Below, in pieces: positions 1 to 6,571 of a stretch of DNA of 8,989 nucleotides. Where the stretch lies: NCBI GenBank assembly GCA_947588775.1, contig CANPZQ010000083.1, forward strand, positions 1 to 8,989. The letters run 5' to 3'. Below the pieces are notes generated by a model, which was not told where the DNA came from, did not search any database, and was given only the letters and a program-made list of their open reading frames with translations. The DNA comes from an uncultured Clostridia bacterium (GTDB lineage Bacteria; Bacillota; Clostridia; Oscillospirales; Ruminococcaceae). Position numbers and translations under genes: made by a program. Position 1 is the first letter of the stretch, and each line of letters begins with the position of its first letter.

Positions 1-136
1 GACGGTTAAAGTCCTTCCCGGATTGCTTATCCATATAAACGTTTTCCGGAGGAACGTTCGCTCCCCTCATCGCGATGATCTGCCTGTCCTCGTTCTGCTC
101 CCTTGTGCTGACCCGAATGTAGCCGTAAATTTCCAT
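1..136 (-). CDS. Serine recombinase (resolvase/invertase family), N-terminal fragment cut by window edge
   Basis: Reading the minus strand from ATG at 136 gives 45 codons that run off the left edge without a stop. The protein begins MEIYGYIRVST and continues with REQNEDRQ and then DKQSGKDFNR. Y-x-R-V-S-T is the signature of the small serine recombinase catalytic domain, with Ser10 as the expected nucleophile that forms the 5'-phosphoserine DNA link. DKxSGKDFxR matches the later conserved part of the same domain, where an Arg helps catalysis. The start is well supported: AAGGAGG lies 7 nt before the ATG. Family members resolve cointegrates, invert segments or act in mobile elements. The C-terminal DNA-binding part is outside the window, so small resolvase and large integrase cannot be separated, although a start this close to YxRVS favours the small type. 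The gene is divergent from malQ. Confidence 0.88.
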   Translation of the reverse strand, partial: MEIYGYIRVSTREQNEDRQIIAMRGANVPPENVYMDKQSGKDFNR

Positions 137-170
137 TTTGTATCCTCCTTGATGATATTTTGCATCAATA

Positions 171-199
171 ATTATACAAAATTCAAATTCCCCGGTCGA
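171..199 (-). promoter_or_regulatory. Promoter of the serine recombinase gene
   Basis: On the minus strand there is a perfect -10 TATAAT (176-171), preceded at 17 nt by TCGACC (199-194), which matches TTGACA at 4 of 6 positions. Transcription would start near 164, leaving a leader of about 28 nt that includes the AAGGAGG ribosome site. The leader start also carries a small palindrome, GATG-N8-CATC (151-166). Confidence 0.65.
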
Positions 200-213
200 T
201 ACCAAATGATACC
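198..213. promoter_or_regulatory. Tandem GATACC repeat overlapping the recombinase -35 region (possible operator)
   Basis: GATACC occurs at 198-203 and again at 208-213, exactly one helical turn apart (GATACCAAAT then GATACCGAAA). The first copy overlaps the -35 hexamer of the minus-strand recombinase promoter. Same-face direct repeats at a -35 fit an operator, for instance for autoregulation by the recombinase or a dedicated repressor. This is inferred from geometry only. Confidence 0.35.
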
Positions 214-277
214 GAAATAGGGGGAATTCTTTTGGAAAATGTATGCTCCTGACGGATTTTTTGGAGTGCTGAAACCC

Positions 278-359
278 GCGCGGCGGAAAAAGCTGCCTTC
301 ATCGTCCCACCCGCCCGCCCCCGCAGTTTCGCGCCGTTTTCCCGCTTTTTCCGCCGCGC
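278..359 (+). repeat. Palindromic C-tract/G-quadruplex element, copy A
   Basis: A perfect 16-bp inverted repeat, GCGCGGCGGAAAAAGC (278-293) and its complement (344-359), encloses a 50-nt loop. The loop contains TCCCACCCGCCCG followed by a longer C run (305-322), so four C3 tracts are separated by single bases. On the minus strand this is a G3N1 quadruplex motif. A later loop segment, AGTTTCGCGC, is shared with copy B. The flank GCTGAAACCC before the arm also resembles the flanks of the other copies. The element lies between two divergent promoters and ends 7 nt before the malQ -35 box. No coding potential is seen. Confidence 0.85.
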
Positions 360-366
360 TGCCCCA

Positions 367-395
367 TTGATTTTTCCCCCGAAATATGCTATACT
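367..395 (+). promoter_or_regulatory. malQ promoter
   Basis: TTGATT (367-372) and TATACT (390-395) are separated by 17 bp, a good sigma-A type promoter. Transcription would begin near 402, giving a leader of about 34 nt. Repeat copy A ends at 359, immediately upstream, so a cruciform or quadruplex there would sit at the edge of the polymerase footprint. Confidence 0.75.
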
Positions 396-435
396 ATCCC
401 CGCAACATTCAATAATTTAAGAAAGGGAAATGATT

Positions 436-1959
436 ATGCGTACAAGCGGCTTGATGCTCGGGGTGAATTCGCTGCCCGGGGAGTACGGAATCGGGAAAAT
501 GGGGAAGGAGGCGCGCGCGTTTGTCGACCTTCTGCGCGAGGCTCGCCAGAAATATTGGCAGATTCTGCCCCTGTCGCCGACCGGCTACGGCGACAGCCCC
601 TATCAGTCCTTCTCAATCCACGCCGGGAACCCCTACTTCATCGACCCTGAAATTCTCGAGGCGGACGGGCTCCTTCGGCCCGAGGACTACAAAACCGTCG
701 CTTTCGGCGACAATCCGCGTTACATAAATTACGGAATGCTCTACGAAACGGTTTACCCCGTTCTGAGAAAGGCTTACGCCCGCTTTTCGGAGGACGCATC
801 ATATCGCGCGTTCATCGAAAAAAACAGCGGCTGGGTATTCGACTATGCCCTCTTTATGGCCGAAAAAAACGCCCACGGCGGAAAACCGTGGTACGAGTGG
901 GAGGACGACCTAAGAATGGCCCGCCCGCAGGCCGTCGAGCGCGCCCGCGGGGAGCTTCGCGATGAAATAGGGTTCTATGTCTTTTTGCAGTATGAATTCT
1001 ACCGCCAGTGGTTCGCGCTTAAAAAATACGCCAACGATAACGGCGTTGAAATTATCGGCGACATGCCGATTTACTGCGCCTACGACAGCGTCGAGGCATG
1101 GCTCACGCCGGAGATTTTCGAGTTTGATTCCCAAAAACGGCCTCAGTTCGTCGCCGGCTGCCCGCCGGACGGCTATGCCGCCGAGGGACAGCTCTGGGGG
1201 AACCCTCTATATAACTGGAAAGATATGGAGCAAAACGGCTACAAGTGGTGGATCGACCGCATAGCGTTTGCGACCGAAATTTACGACGTTCTAAGAATCG
1301 ACCATTTCCGCGCCTTTGCGGGATTTTACTCGATTCCCGGCGGCGACAAAAACGCCGTGAACGGCTTCTGGCGGGAGGGTCCGCGCATGAAGCTCTTTAA
1401 TTCGACAAACTATTGGCTCGGCCCGAAAAAAATCATCGCCGAGGACCTCGGATTCGTCACCGAGGACGTTGTTTCGCTGCTCCGCGACACCGGCTATCCG
1501 GGAATGAAGGTGCTTCAATTCGCTTTCAGCCCCCGCGCGGACAGCGTTTACCTGCCATGCAACCTCGAAACGACCCACTGCGTGATGTACACGTCGACCC
1601 ACGACAGCGACACCGCGAAGGGCTGGGCGGATAAGCTTTCGGGCGCGGATTTGCGCTTCTGCCTCGACTATTGCGGCGTAAAGTCGCGCGGGGAGCTCCC
1701 CGACGCGCTCCTGAGAATGGCATGGTCGAGCGCGGCCGAAATCGCCGTAACCCAGCCGCAGGACCTCCTCGGCCTCGGCAACGAAGCGCGAATCAACACC
1801 CCGTCGACGGTCGGCCAAAACTGGCGTTGGCGGCTCATGCGCGAGGATTTGAGCGGCGGAATGATGTCGAAGCTGCGCCGCCTCAGCGAAACCTACAACC
1901 GCCTCGGCGCGCCCCCGCAGATATGCCCCGACCACGTTTCGGGATATGTTTTCAGATGA
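436..1959 (+). CDS. malQ: 4-alpha-glucanotransferase (amylomaltase, GH77)
   Basis: MalQ transfers 4-alpha-glucan segments between malto-oligosaccharides, releasing glucose, in cytoplasmic maltodextrin and glycogen metabolism. The 507-residue length is typical of bacterial amylomaltases. Family motifs appear in order: SLPGEYGIG near the N-terminus; QILPLSPTGYGDSPYQSFS; IIGDMPIY; the nucleophile Asp289 in DVLRIDHFR; the acid/base Glu336 in AEDLG; and the transition-state Asp390 in THDSDT, where clostridial and Thermus enzymes usually have THDNDT. RINTPSTVGQNWRWR closes the domain. I place the start at 436 rather than the in-frame ATG at 430. The Shine-Dalgarno GAAAGGG (421-427) is 8 nt from 436 but only 2 nt from 430, and MRTSG is the usual family N-terminus. 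The gene appears monocistronic with its own promoter. No other glycogen or maltose genes are in the window. Confidence 0.96.
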   Translation: MRTSGLMLGVNSLPGEYGIGKMGKEARAFVDLLREARQKYWQILPLSPTGYGDSPYQSFSIHAGNPYFIDPEILEADGLLRPEDYKTVAFGDNPRYINYGMLYETVYPVLRKAYARFSEDASYRAFIEKNSGWVFDYALFMAEKNAHGGKPWYEWEDDLRMARPQAVERARGELRDEIGFYVFLQYEFYRQWFALKKYANDNGVEIIGDMPIYCAYDSVEAWLTPEIFEFDSQKRPQFVAGCPPDGYAAEGQLWGNPLYNWKDMEQNGYKWWIDRIAFATEIYDVLRIDHFRAFAGFYSIPGGDKNAVNGFWREGPRMKLFNSTNYWLGPKKIIAEDLGFVTEDVVSLLRDTGYPGMKVLQFAFSPRADSVYLPCNLETTHCVMYTSTHDSDTAKGWADKLSGADLRFCLDYCGVKSRGELPDALLRMAWSSAAEIAVTQPQDLLGLGNEARINTPSTVGQNWRWRLMREDLSGGMMSKLRRLSETYNRLGAPPQICPDHVSGYVFR

Positions 1960-1963
1960 AAAA

Positions 1964-1982
1964 CGCGCCGTGGAAGGGCGCG
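1964..1982 (+). terminator. Weak hairpin after malQ
   Basis: CGCGCC (1964-1969) pairs perfectly with GGCGCG (1977-1982) across a 7-nt loop, starting 5 nt after the malQ stop. No T-run follows (CTTGACGG), so it is a poor intrinsic terminator. It may only stabilise the mRNA 3' end or pause polymerase. Confidence 0.35.
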
Positions 1983-2022
1983 CTTGACGGTACGGCGGTT
2001 GATGCGATAAAGGTGGTAAATA

Positions 2023-2457
2023 ATGAAGAAAATATATTGTATAATACCTTAGATATTGCTTCTTTTCTGGTTTTTCCTCGATATGACAGGCGTCAGCTTC
2101 GGTAATGCCTGTTTAGTAACACGCTCATATAAGGATGACGGAATATTTTTTCTTATTTACTTAGCCGTGATGATATTATTTATATTTAAGGAAAAAGCAG
2201 GAAAATGGGCTGCTGCGATATGGACTTCAATGTGGTTTATAATCCAATTCTTGTGTCACGAATGGTATACTGTTTTTGGCAAAGGGATAATGGGCTCGCT
2301 TGAAGGCAAGATAGAGTTTTTTTCTGGGACTATAAAGTGGCTTGAAATTGACGGAAGATATATACCCGATGTATATCATACCGTTTTGCATATTCTCATT
2401 TTAACGGTTGCTATAACGTCGGTAATCTATATCATGAAATCTAAAAAAGAAATATAG
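2023..2457 (+). pseudogene. Small four-helix membrane protein gene with in-frame amber stop at codon 10
   Basis: ATG at 2023 has a good Shine-Dalgarno (AAAGGTGG, 2009-2016) and encodes MKKIYCIIP, then TAG (2050-2052). The same frame then stays open to a TAG stop at 2455. The part after the amber is clearly protein-like: ILLLFWFFLDMTG continues the hydrophobic helix begun by IYCIIP. Further helices are DGIFFLIYLAVMILFIF, an AIWTSMWFIIQFL segment followed by CHEWYTVFG, and TVLHILILTVAITSVIYI, ending in a basic tail KSKK. Alternative starts after the amber (TTG 2056, ATG 2083) lack ribosome sites and would cut the first helix. The DNA is visibly AT-richer than its neighbours, which suggests horizontal acquisition. 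I do not recognise a named family. I read it as a recent nonsense mutation, but sequencing error, readthrough or a weak downstream start remain possible. Confidence 0.6.
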
Positions 2458-2473
2458 ATGTAACGTGCCCAAC

Positions 2474-4261
2474 TCAGTACTGCTCAAAGCTCTCGGCCTC
2501 AATCCTCCAGCCGCCGCCGCTCTTTTTGAAAACGACCTCCTGCGCGTAAAACGACGTGTCGCACTCGCCGTAGCCGCCGGTGAGGAGTCTGACGGTAAAG
2601 CTGTCCGCCGAAGCCGCCGTCACCTGCCAGACGGCATTCTGCCGAACCACCCCGTTGCCGCCGGCAAAGTCGGTCGTATAAAGCTTTCCGTCGATGTCGG
2701 CGTAGTATTCAAACTCGCGGTATTTCCCGGCAAGCTCTCCGCCGAACGTCGCGTCGATGAGGCCGTACCAGCTTTCCGCGTCGGCAAAAACGGGGTCGGA
2801 AACCGCGTAGAACGGGTAGACGTTCCCGTCCGGGCTCATTCTCTCGACATAGTTTGCGGGGTCGGATAAATTGAACTCAACGCCCGGCGCGCCGACGTTG
2901 AATGAGCTGCCCTCGCTCTGAATTATAAACCGCCTGTTCATAAGCAGGTTGATAATATCATCTGTAGAAATATCCGGCTTCTCATCAAAAGCCCCGAAAG
3001 GCTCGTCGTCGACGCATAAGAGCTGCGGCGTCTGAATGTCACCTGAGAAATAGTCAAAATATGGGACCATGTTGCGGTCGGCATACGCTATCCGCCAGCC
3101 GTCCGTGGTGTTCATGACGGTATACCAGCAGACGAGCCTTGTGTGAAGCGTGAGTTTGTCGCCTTGATTGGGAGCAAACCGCGCGATTACGTCTATTCTG
3201 CCCTCCTCGGGGGAGCAGTTTCTTATGGCCGCGCCCTCTAAACGGTATTCGGCCTCAAGGCTTCCGCCCAACGGGGAAACATAGATTTTTCCGTCGCTTT
3301 CAACCGCATTCTCCCGGAAATCTTCAGTGTAAATTTCGTCCTCTTCGGCCAAAAACGCCGCAAAATCGCCGTTAAACGGGTCGTTTTTAAGCTGCGTGAA
3401 TACGCCTTCGGTTTCGTGAATGAGAAGCTCGTCGGGGTCGAGGTTGCCGGAATAGTGAGTGAGATTGTAAAAGTCCGCCTCGCGCCTTAAAAGCTCCGTG
3501 AGAGAATTGTCGTCGAGCATTAGCATTTCGGTTGCGGAAGTGTTAATATCATAAATAAAGTAAAACTCCGCCCCTTCCGGGTCGAACGCCGTGAATAGCA
3601 AAGTTGAATCGTTTAACCATTTGAAGCCGTTAGCGTTGACATTATAGCCATCGGGCGGGGCGACGCGGGTTTCTTCGGATGAGGATAAATCAAAAAGCCA
3701 TATCGCGCCGAGCTCGTCACAGTTAGAGCTATTACTTATTAAATCGCCGTCGCAATATTTGTTTGAATAGTAGGCGAGAACCGGCCTTTCAACGCGGCCG
3801 CGCTCGCCGTTCAGAACGCAGTTCTCGCACCAGCTGAGCACTGTGTATTTGGCCGTTATCGAGGCGGAGAATTCGGCGGCGGTGTGGCCGGAAAGCTCCT
3901 CCGGAAGCAGCGGGCGCACCGACATGTCGCCGAGGTCGACGAGGTAAAGCTGCGTCATTCCTTGGATTTCGGGGTCGTCGGAGCTCACAATCAGCTCGGA
4001 ATCGGATAGTTTAATTACATTATTTTTCGAGGCGGCATGGTAGATTTCGCCGTAAACGTCGCGGTAAAGCGTCAAATCGGCAGCCGCCCCGCCAAGGTCG
4101 GCGGAAACCGTTTCAGAGGTATAGCTTGGCATGGCTTTTTCGGCCGTAGCCGCTTCGGGCGGGGATTCAACGCCGTTTTCGGCGGGCTCGGGGGTCTTTT
4201 CGGCGCAGGCAGAAGCAAAAATCATGGCTGCGCAAAGCGCAATCAGCAAAAATTTTTTCAT
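2474..4261 (-). CDS. Secreted lipoprotein of unknown function with beta-propeller-like N-terminal half
   Basis: This 595-residue protein starts at ATG 4261, with AAAGGAG 8 nt upstream. The N-terminus MKKFLLIALCAAMIFASAC is a lipoprotein signal: the lipobox is ASAC with Cys19 as the lipidated residue. An E/P/A-rich linker follows (about 20-50). Residues about 100-240 contain repeated strand units such as QLYLVDL, GAIWLFDL and GFKWLNDSTLLFTAF then FYFIYDI, which resemble blades of a TolB-like beta-propeller. A CxxC pair (WCENC, Cys145/Cys148) lies between blades. The C-terminal half has two segments ending in GWRI (388-391 and 584-587), possibly two related NTF2- or SH3-like modules. It would sit on the outer face of the membrane, perhaps in sensing or envelope maintenance. 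The function is unknown. The gene runs convergent to the membrane-protein remnant with only 16 nt between stops, and no intrinsic terminator is visible. Confidence 0.88.
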   Translation of the reverse strand: MKKFLLIALCAAMIFASACAEKTPEPAENGVESPPEAATAEKAMPSYTSETVSADLGGAAADLTLYRDVYGEIYHAASKNNVIKLSDSELIVSSDDPEIQGMTQLYLVDLGDMSVRPLLPEELSGHTAAEFSASITAKYTVLSWCENCVLNGERGRVERPVLAYYSNKYCDGDLISNSSNCDELGAIWLFDLSSSEETRVAPPDGYNVNANGFKWLNDSTLLFTAFDPEGAEFYFIYDINTSATEMLMLDDNSLTELLRREADFYNLTHYSGNLDPDELLIHETEGVFTQLKNDPFNGDFAAFLAEEDEIYTEDFRENAVESDGKIYVSPLGGSLEAEYRLEGAAIRNCSPEEGRIDVIARFAPNQGDKLTLHTRLVCWYTVMNTTDGWRIAYADRNMVPYFDYFSGDIQTPQLLCVDDEPFGAFDEKPDISTDDIINLLMNRRFIIQSEGSSFNVGAPGVEFNLSDPANYVERMSPDGNVYPFYAVSDPVFADAESWYGLIDATFGGELAGKYREFEYYADIDGKLYTTDFAGGNGVVRQNAVWQVTAASADSFTVRLLTGGYGECDTSFYAQEVVFKKSGGGWRIEAESFEQY

Positions 4262-4298
4262 GTATAAAACTCCTTTCGCGGCATAGTTGCCATGGCTG

Positions 4299-4327
4299 AT
4301 TATACATTACCGCAGAAATTTTGTCAA
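4299..4327 (-). promoter_or_regulatory. Consensus promoter of the lipoprotein gene
   Basis: On the minus strand TTGACA (4327-4322) and TATAAT (4304-4299) match the sigma-A consensus at all 12 positions with a 17-bp spacer. Transcription would start near 4292, about 30 nt before the ATG. This predicts strong basal expression unless it is repressed. Confidence 0.88.
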
Positions 4328-4342
4328 GTGATTTGTTGAAAT

Positions 4343-4360
4343 TGTTACCGTTTTGTAACA
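4343..4360. promoter_or_regulatory. Inverted repeat TGTTAC-N6-GTAACA in the divergent intergenic region
   Basis: TGTTAC (4343-4348) and GTAACA (4355-4360) form a perfect 6+6 bp palindrome. It lies 15 bp upstream of the lipoprotein -35 box and just before the tcdA Shine-Dalgarno (4362-4369). It could be a dimeric regulator site serving both genes, or a small hairpin in the tcdA leader. No specific regulator is recognised. Confidence 0.45.
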
Positions 4361-4376
4361 TAGAGGAGGCTGGATT

Positions 4377-5105
4377 TTGAACTTTTCCCAAAGGACAGGG
4401 CTTTTGCTCGGCGGCGACGCTTTGGCGCGGCTTTCGCGGTCGCGTGTGGCCGTTTTCGGAATCGGCGGGGTGGGCGGATACGCCGTCGAGGCCCTAGCAA
4501 GAGCCGGGGTCGGCGCGCTCGATTTGTTTGACAATGATACTGTCAGCTTAACTAACATTAACCGCCAGATTATCGCGCTTCGTTCGACTGTCGGGCGGTA
4601 TAAAGTCGACGTCGCCCGCGAGCGGATTCTTGATATAAACTCAGAATGCTCCGTCACGGCTAACCGAATGTTTTACTGCCCTGAAAACGCGAAAAACGTC
4701 GATTTCAGCGCGTTTGACTATGTTATAGACGCAATCGACACCGTTTCCGGGAAGCTGAGTATTATTGAACAATGCTGCGCAAGGGGCGTGCCGGTAATCA
4801 GCGCGATGGGCGCGGGAAACAAGCTTGACCCGACCGCATTCGAGGTCGCGGATATATACAAAACTTCGGTCTGTCCGCTCGCGAGGGTCATGCGCCGGGA
4901 GCTTAAAAAGCGGGGCATAGAGCATCTCAAAGTCGTGTACTCAAAGGAAGAGCCGCTTCGGCCCGATGAAGCGGCGGCGAGGGAGTGCGTTGAGGCGGGC
5001 GATACAAAAAACGGAGCCGTCCCGCCGGGGAGCATATCCTTTGTTCCGTCTGTAATGGGGTTAATTATCGCTGGCGAAGTCATCAAGGATATAATAGGCA
5101 AGTAA
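4377..5105 (+). CDS. tcdA: tRNA threonylcarbamoyladenosine dehydratase (E1-like, TcdA/CsdL)
   Basis: TcdA uses ATP to cyclise t6A at position 37 of ANN-decoding tRNAs to ct6A, activating the carboxylate by adenylation like ubiquitin E1 and ThiF/MoeB. The 242-residue protein has the glycine-rich ATP-binding motif GIGGVGGYAVEALARAG (about 25-41), then D-N-D near LDLFDND, the TNINRQ motif, and DAIDTVSGK. The TcdA-specific segments SAMGAGNKLDPT, DIYKTSVCPLARVMRRELKKRGI and VYSKEEP separate it from ThiF and MoeB. It is slightly shorter than E. coli TcdA (about 268 residues). The start is TTG at 4377, supported by AGAGGAGG (4362-4369) at 7 nt and by no nearby ATG. No convincing forward promoter was found; TTGTCA (4321-4326), overlapping the divergent -35 box, is a weak candidate. 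Confidence 0.94.
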   Translation: MNFSQRTGLLLGGDALARLSRSRVAVFGIGGVGGYAVEALARAGVGALDLFDNDTVSLTNINRQIIALRSTVGRYKVDVARERILDINSECSVTANRMFYCPENAKNVDFSAFDYVIDAIDTVSGKLSIIEQCCARGVPVISAMGAGNKLDPTAFEVADIYKTSVCPLARVMRRELKKRGIEHLKVVYSKEEPLRPDEAAARECVEAGDTKNGAVPPGSISFVPSVMGLIIAGEVIKDIIGK

Positions 5106-5204
5106 CCTAAATATAAAAGTTCCGTAGGCTGATTAAGTCTTTCGGGGGAGCAGAGTCATGTCAAAAAACCATGTGAAAATTTGCTAAAATATTTTCAAAA
5201 AGCC

Positions 5205-5232
5205 TTGCAAAATTTAAAATTTCTGCTAAAAT
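5205..5232 (+). promoter_or_regulatory. fucO promoter with extended -10
   Basis: TTGCAA (5205-5210) is followed after 16 bp by TAAAAT (5227-5232), with TGC directly upstream of the -10 (TGnTAAAAT), an extended -10 arrangement. The start would be near 5239, giving a leader of about 42 nt that contains a small GCCG-AAAA-CGGC stem (5246-5257). Confidence 0.65.
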
Positions 5233-5280
5233 ATAAGGTATAAAAGCCGAAAACGGCGAAATTGTAAAGGAGATTTTGTT

Positions 5281-6429
5281 ATGGCTAACCGCATTGTTCT
5301 GAACACGATTTCTTACCACGGCAAGGGCGCGATTAAAAATATCCTGCCCGAGCTCGGCGCGAGGGGCTTCAAAAAGGCCTTCGTCTGCACCGACGCCGAC
5401 CTTCTTAAATTCGGCGTTACCAAAAAAGTTACCGATTTGATGGACGCGGCCGGATACCCCTACGAGGTATACAGCGACATCAAGCCGAACCCGACGATTG
5501 AAAACGTACAGCACGGCGTCGAGGCATTCGGACATAGCGGCGCGGACTGCATCGTCGCGGTCGGCGGCGGCTCGGCGATGGACACAGCGAAGGCAATCGG
5601 GATTATCGTCGAAAACCCCGAATTTGCCGACGTTCGCTCGCTCGAGGGCGTTGCCCCGACCAAAAAGCACGCCGTTTTCACGATTGCTGTCCCCACGACC
5701 GCCGGCACCGCCGCCGAGGTTACGATTAACTATGTTATCACAGATGTTGAGAAAAAGAGAAAATTCGTATGCGTAGACGTCAATGATATTCCGGAAATCG
5801 CCGTCGTCGACCCGGATATGATGGCGACGATGCCCCGTAGCCTCACCGCCGCGACGGGTATGGACGCGCTCACGCACGCGATTGAGGGGTATATCACGGC
5901 GGGACACTGCGCCATCAGCGACATGTTCCACCTCGAGGCGATTCGGCTTATTTCGCACAGCCTGCGCGGCGCGGTCGCGAACACCGACGAGGGCCGCGAG
6001 GGAATGGCTCTCGGGCAGTATATCGCGGGAATGGGCTTCTCGAACGTCGGGCTCGGGATTGTTCATTCGATGGCGCACGGCCTCAGCGCGCTTTACGACA
6101 CCCCGCACGGCGTTGCCTGCGCGATAATTCTGCCGACGGGGCTCGAATATAACGCTCCTGTTTCGGGCGCAAGATACCGCGCAATCGGCGCGGCGATGGG
6201 CGTTGACGGCCTCGACAGAATGAGCGACGACGAAGCCGCAAAGGCGACGATTGCCGCCGTCAAGAAGCTCTCCGCCGACGTCGGAATCCCCGCCGATTTG
6301 AAGGGAATCCTCAAGGAGGAGGACATCGACTTCCTCGCCGAAAGCGCGTACGCCGACGCCTGCCGCCCCGGCAACCCGCGGGAAACAAGCGTTGAGGAGA
6401 TTAAGGAGCTGTACAGAGGGCTGATGTGA
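5281..6429 (+). CDS. fucO: Iron-containing alcohol dehydrogenase, lactaldehyde reductase (1,2-propanediol oxidoreductase) type
   Basis: FucO interconverts L-lactaldehyde and L-1,2-propanediol with NAD(H), using one Fe2+ per subunit, and disposes of reducing power during anaerobic fucose or rhamnose breakdown. The 382-residue length equals that of E. coli FucO, and long blocks match it from memory: NPEFADVRSLEG, PTTAGTAAEVTINYVITD, RKFVCVD, ALTHAIEGYIT, ALGQYIAGMGFSNVGLG and CRPGNPRE. The metal ligands align as Asp195, His199 (DALTH), His262 (IVHSMAH) and His276 (TPHGVA). The nucleotide-binding GGGSAMD is at 95-101. The start at 5281 has AAAGGAG 8 nt upstream. The gene is monocistronic, with its own promoter and terminator. 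No fucose or rhamnose genes adjoin it, so the true substrate could be another short aldehyde or diol. Confidence 0.93.
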   Translation: MANRIVLNTISYHGKGAIKNILPELGARGFKKAFVCTDADLLKFGVTKKVTDLMDAAGYPYEVYSDIKPNPTIENVQHGVEAFGHSGADCIVAVGGGSAMDTAKAIGIIVENPEFADVRSLEGVAPTKKHAVFTIAVPTTAGTAAEVTINYVITDVEKKRKFVCVDVNDIPEIAVVDPDMMATMPRSLTAATGMDALTHAIEGYITAGHCAISDMFHLEAIRLISHSLRGAVANTDEGREGMALGQYIAGMGFSNVGLGIVHSMAHGLSALYDTPHGVACAIILPTGLEYNAPVSGARYRAIGAAMGVDGLDRMSDDEAAKATIAAVKKLSADVGIPADLKGILKEEDIDFLAESAYADACRPGNPRETSVEEIKELYRGLM

Positions 6430-6447
6430 TTAGTTAAGGGTATACGG

Positions 6448-6474
6448 AAAGGCTGCCGGTGGGGCAGCCTTTTT
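6448..6474 (+). terminator. Rho-independent terminator of fucO
   Basis: AAAGGCTGCC (6448-6457) pairs perfectly with GGCAGCCTTT (6463-6472) across a 5-nt loop. The stem ends in a run of five T (6470-6474), 19 nt after the fucO stop. Confidence 0.93.
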
Positions 6475-6516
6475 AAATGCAATATAAGTGATGTAACAAA
6501 CGTTGATTTTCTCATA

Positions 6517-6553
6517 AAGACCCGCGCCAACGCCCCCCGTCAGCGCGGGTTTT
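6517..6553. terminator. Second, probably bidirectional terminator between fucO and the HD-GYP gene
   Basis: ACCCGCGC (6520-6527) pairs with GCGCGGGT (6543-6550) across a 15-nt loop. On the plus strand it is followed by TTTTATTC. On the minus strand it lies 22 nt past the HD-GYP stop and is followed by CTTTATGAG, a weaker U-rich tail. It probably ends the HD-GYP transcript and catches fucO readthrough. Confidence 0.75.
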
Positions 6554-6571
6554 ATTCATTCACAATCTCCC

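Noticed and set aside
23..220. A short plus-strand open frame at the left edge
   Set aside because: The minus strand here encodes the recognisable serine recombinase N-terminus, and this frame is its complement.
278..359. Copy A as an intrinsic terminator or riboswitch for malQ
   Set aside because: It lies upstream of the malQ promoter, so it is not in the malQ transcript. It has a 50-nt loop and no U-tract after the stem.
1291..1935. A 214-codon minus-strand open frame opposite malQ
   Set aside because: It is antisense to the conserved GH77 catalytic region, and no start signal or family motif was found.
2023..2457. TAG readthrough as pyrrolysine or a recoded amber
   Set aside because: The gene ends with TAG itself, the other genes use TGA or TAA normally, and no pyl genes or recoding element are visible. 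A nonsense mutation is simpler.
4333..4361. TTGTTG-17-TAACAT as a tcdA promoter
   Set aside because: The implied transcript start (about 4368) falls inside the Shine-Dalgarno at 4362-4369, so the mRNA would lose its ribosome site.
5161..6108. A 315-codon open frame on the minus strand opposite fucO
   Set aside because: It is antisense to a strongly supported FucO, is Arg/Gly/Val rich, has no Shine-Dalgarno site and matches no family. It is a shadow of GC-rich codon use.
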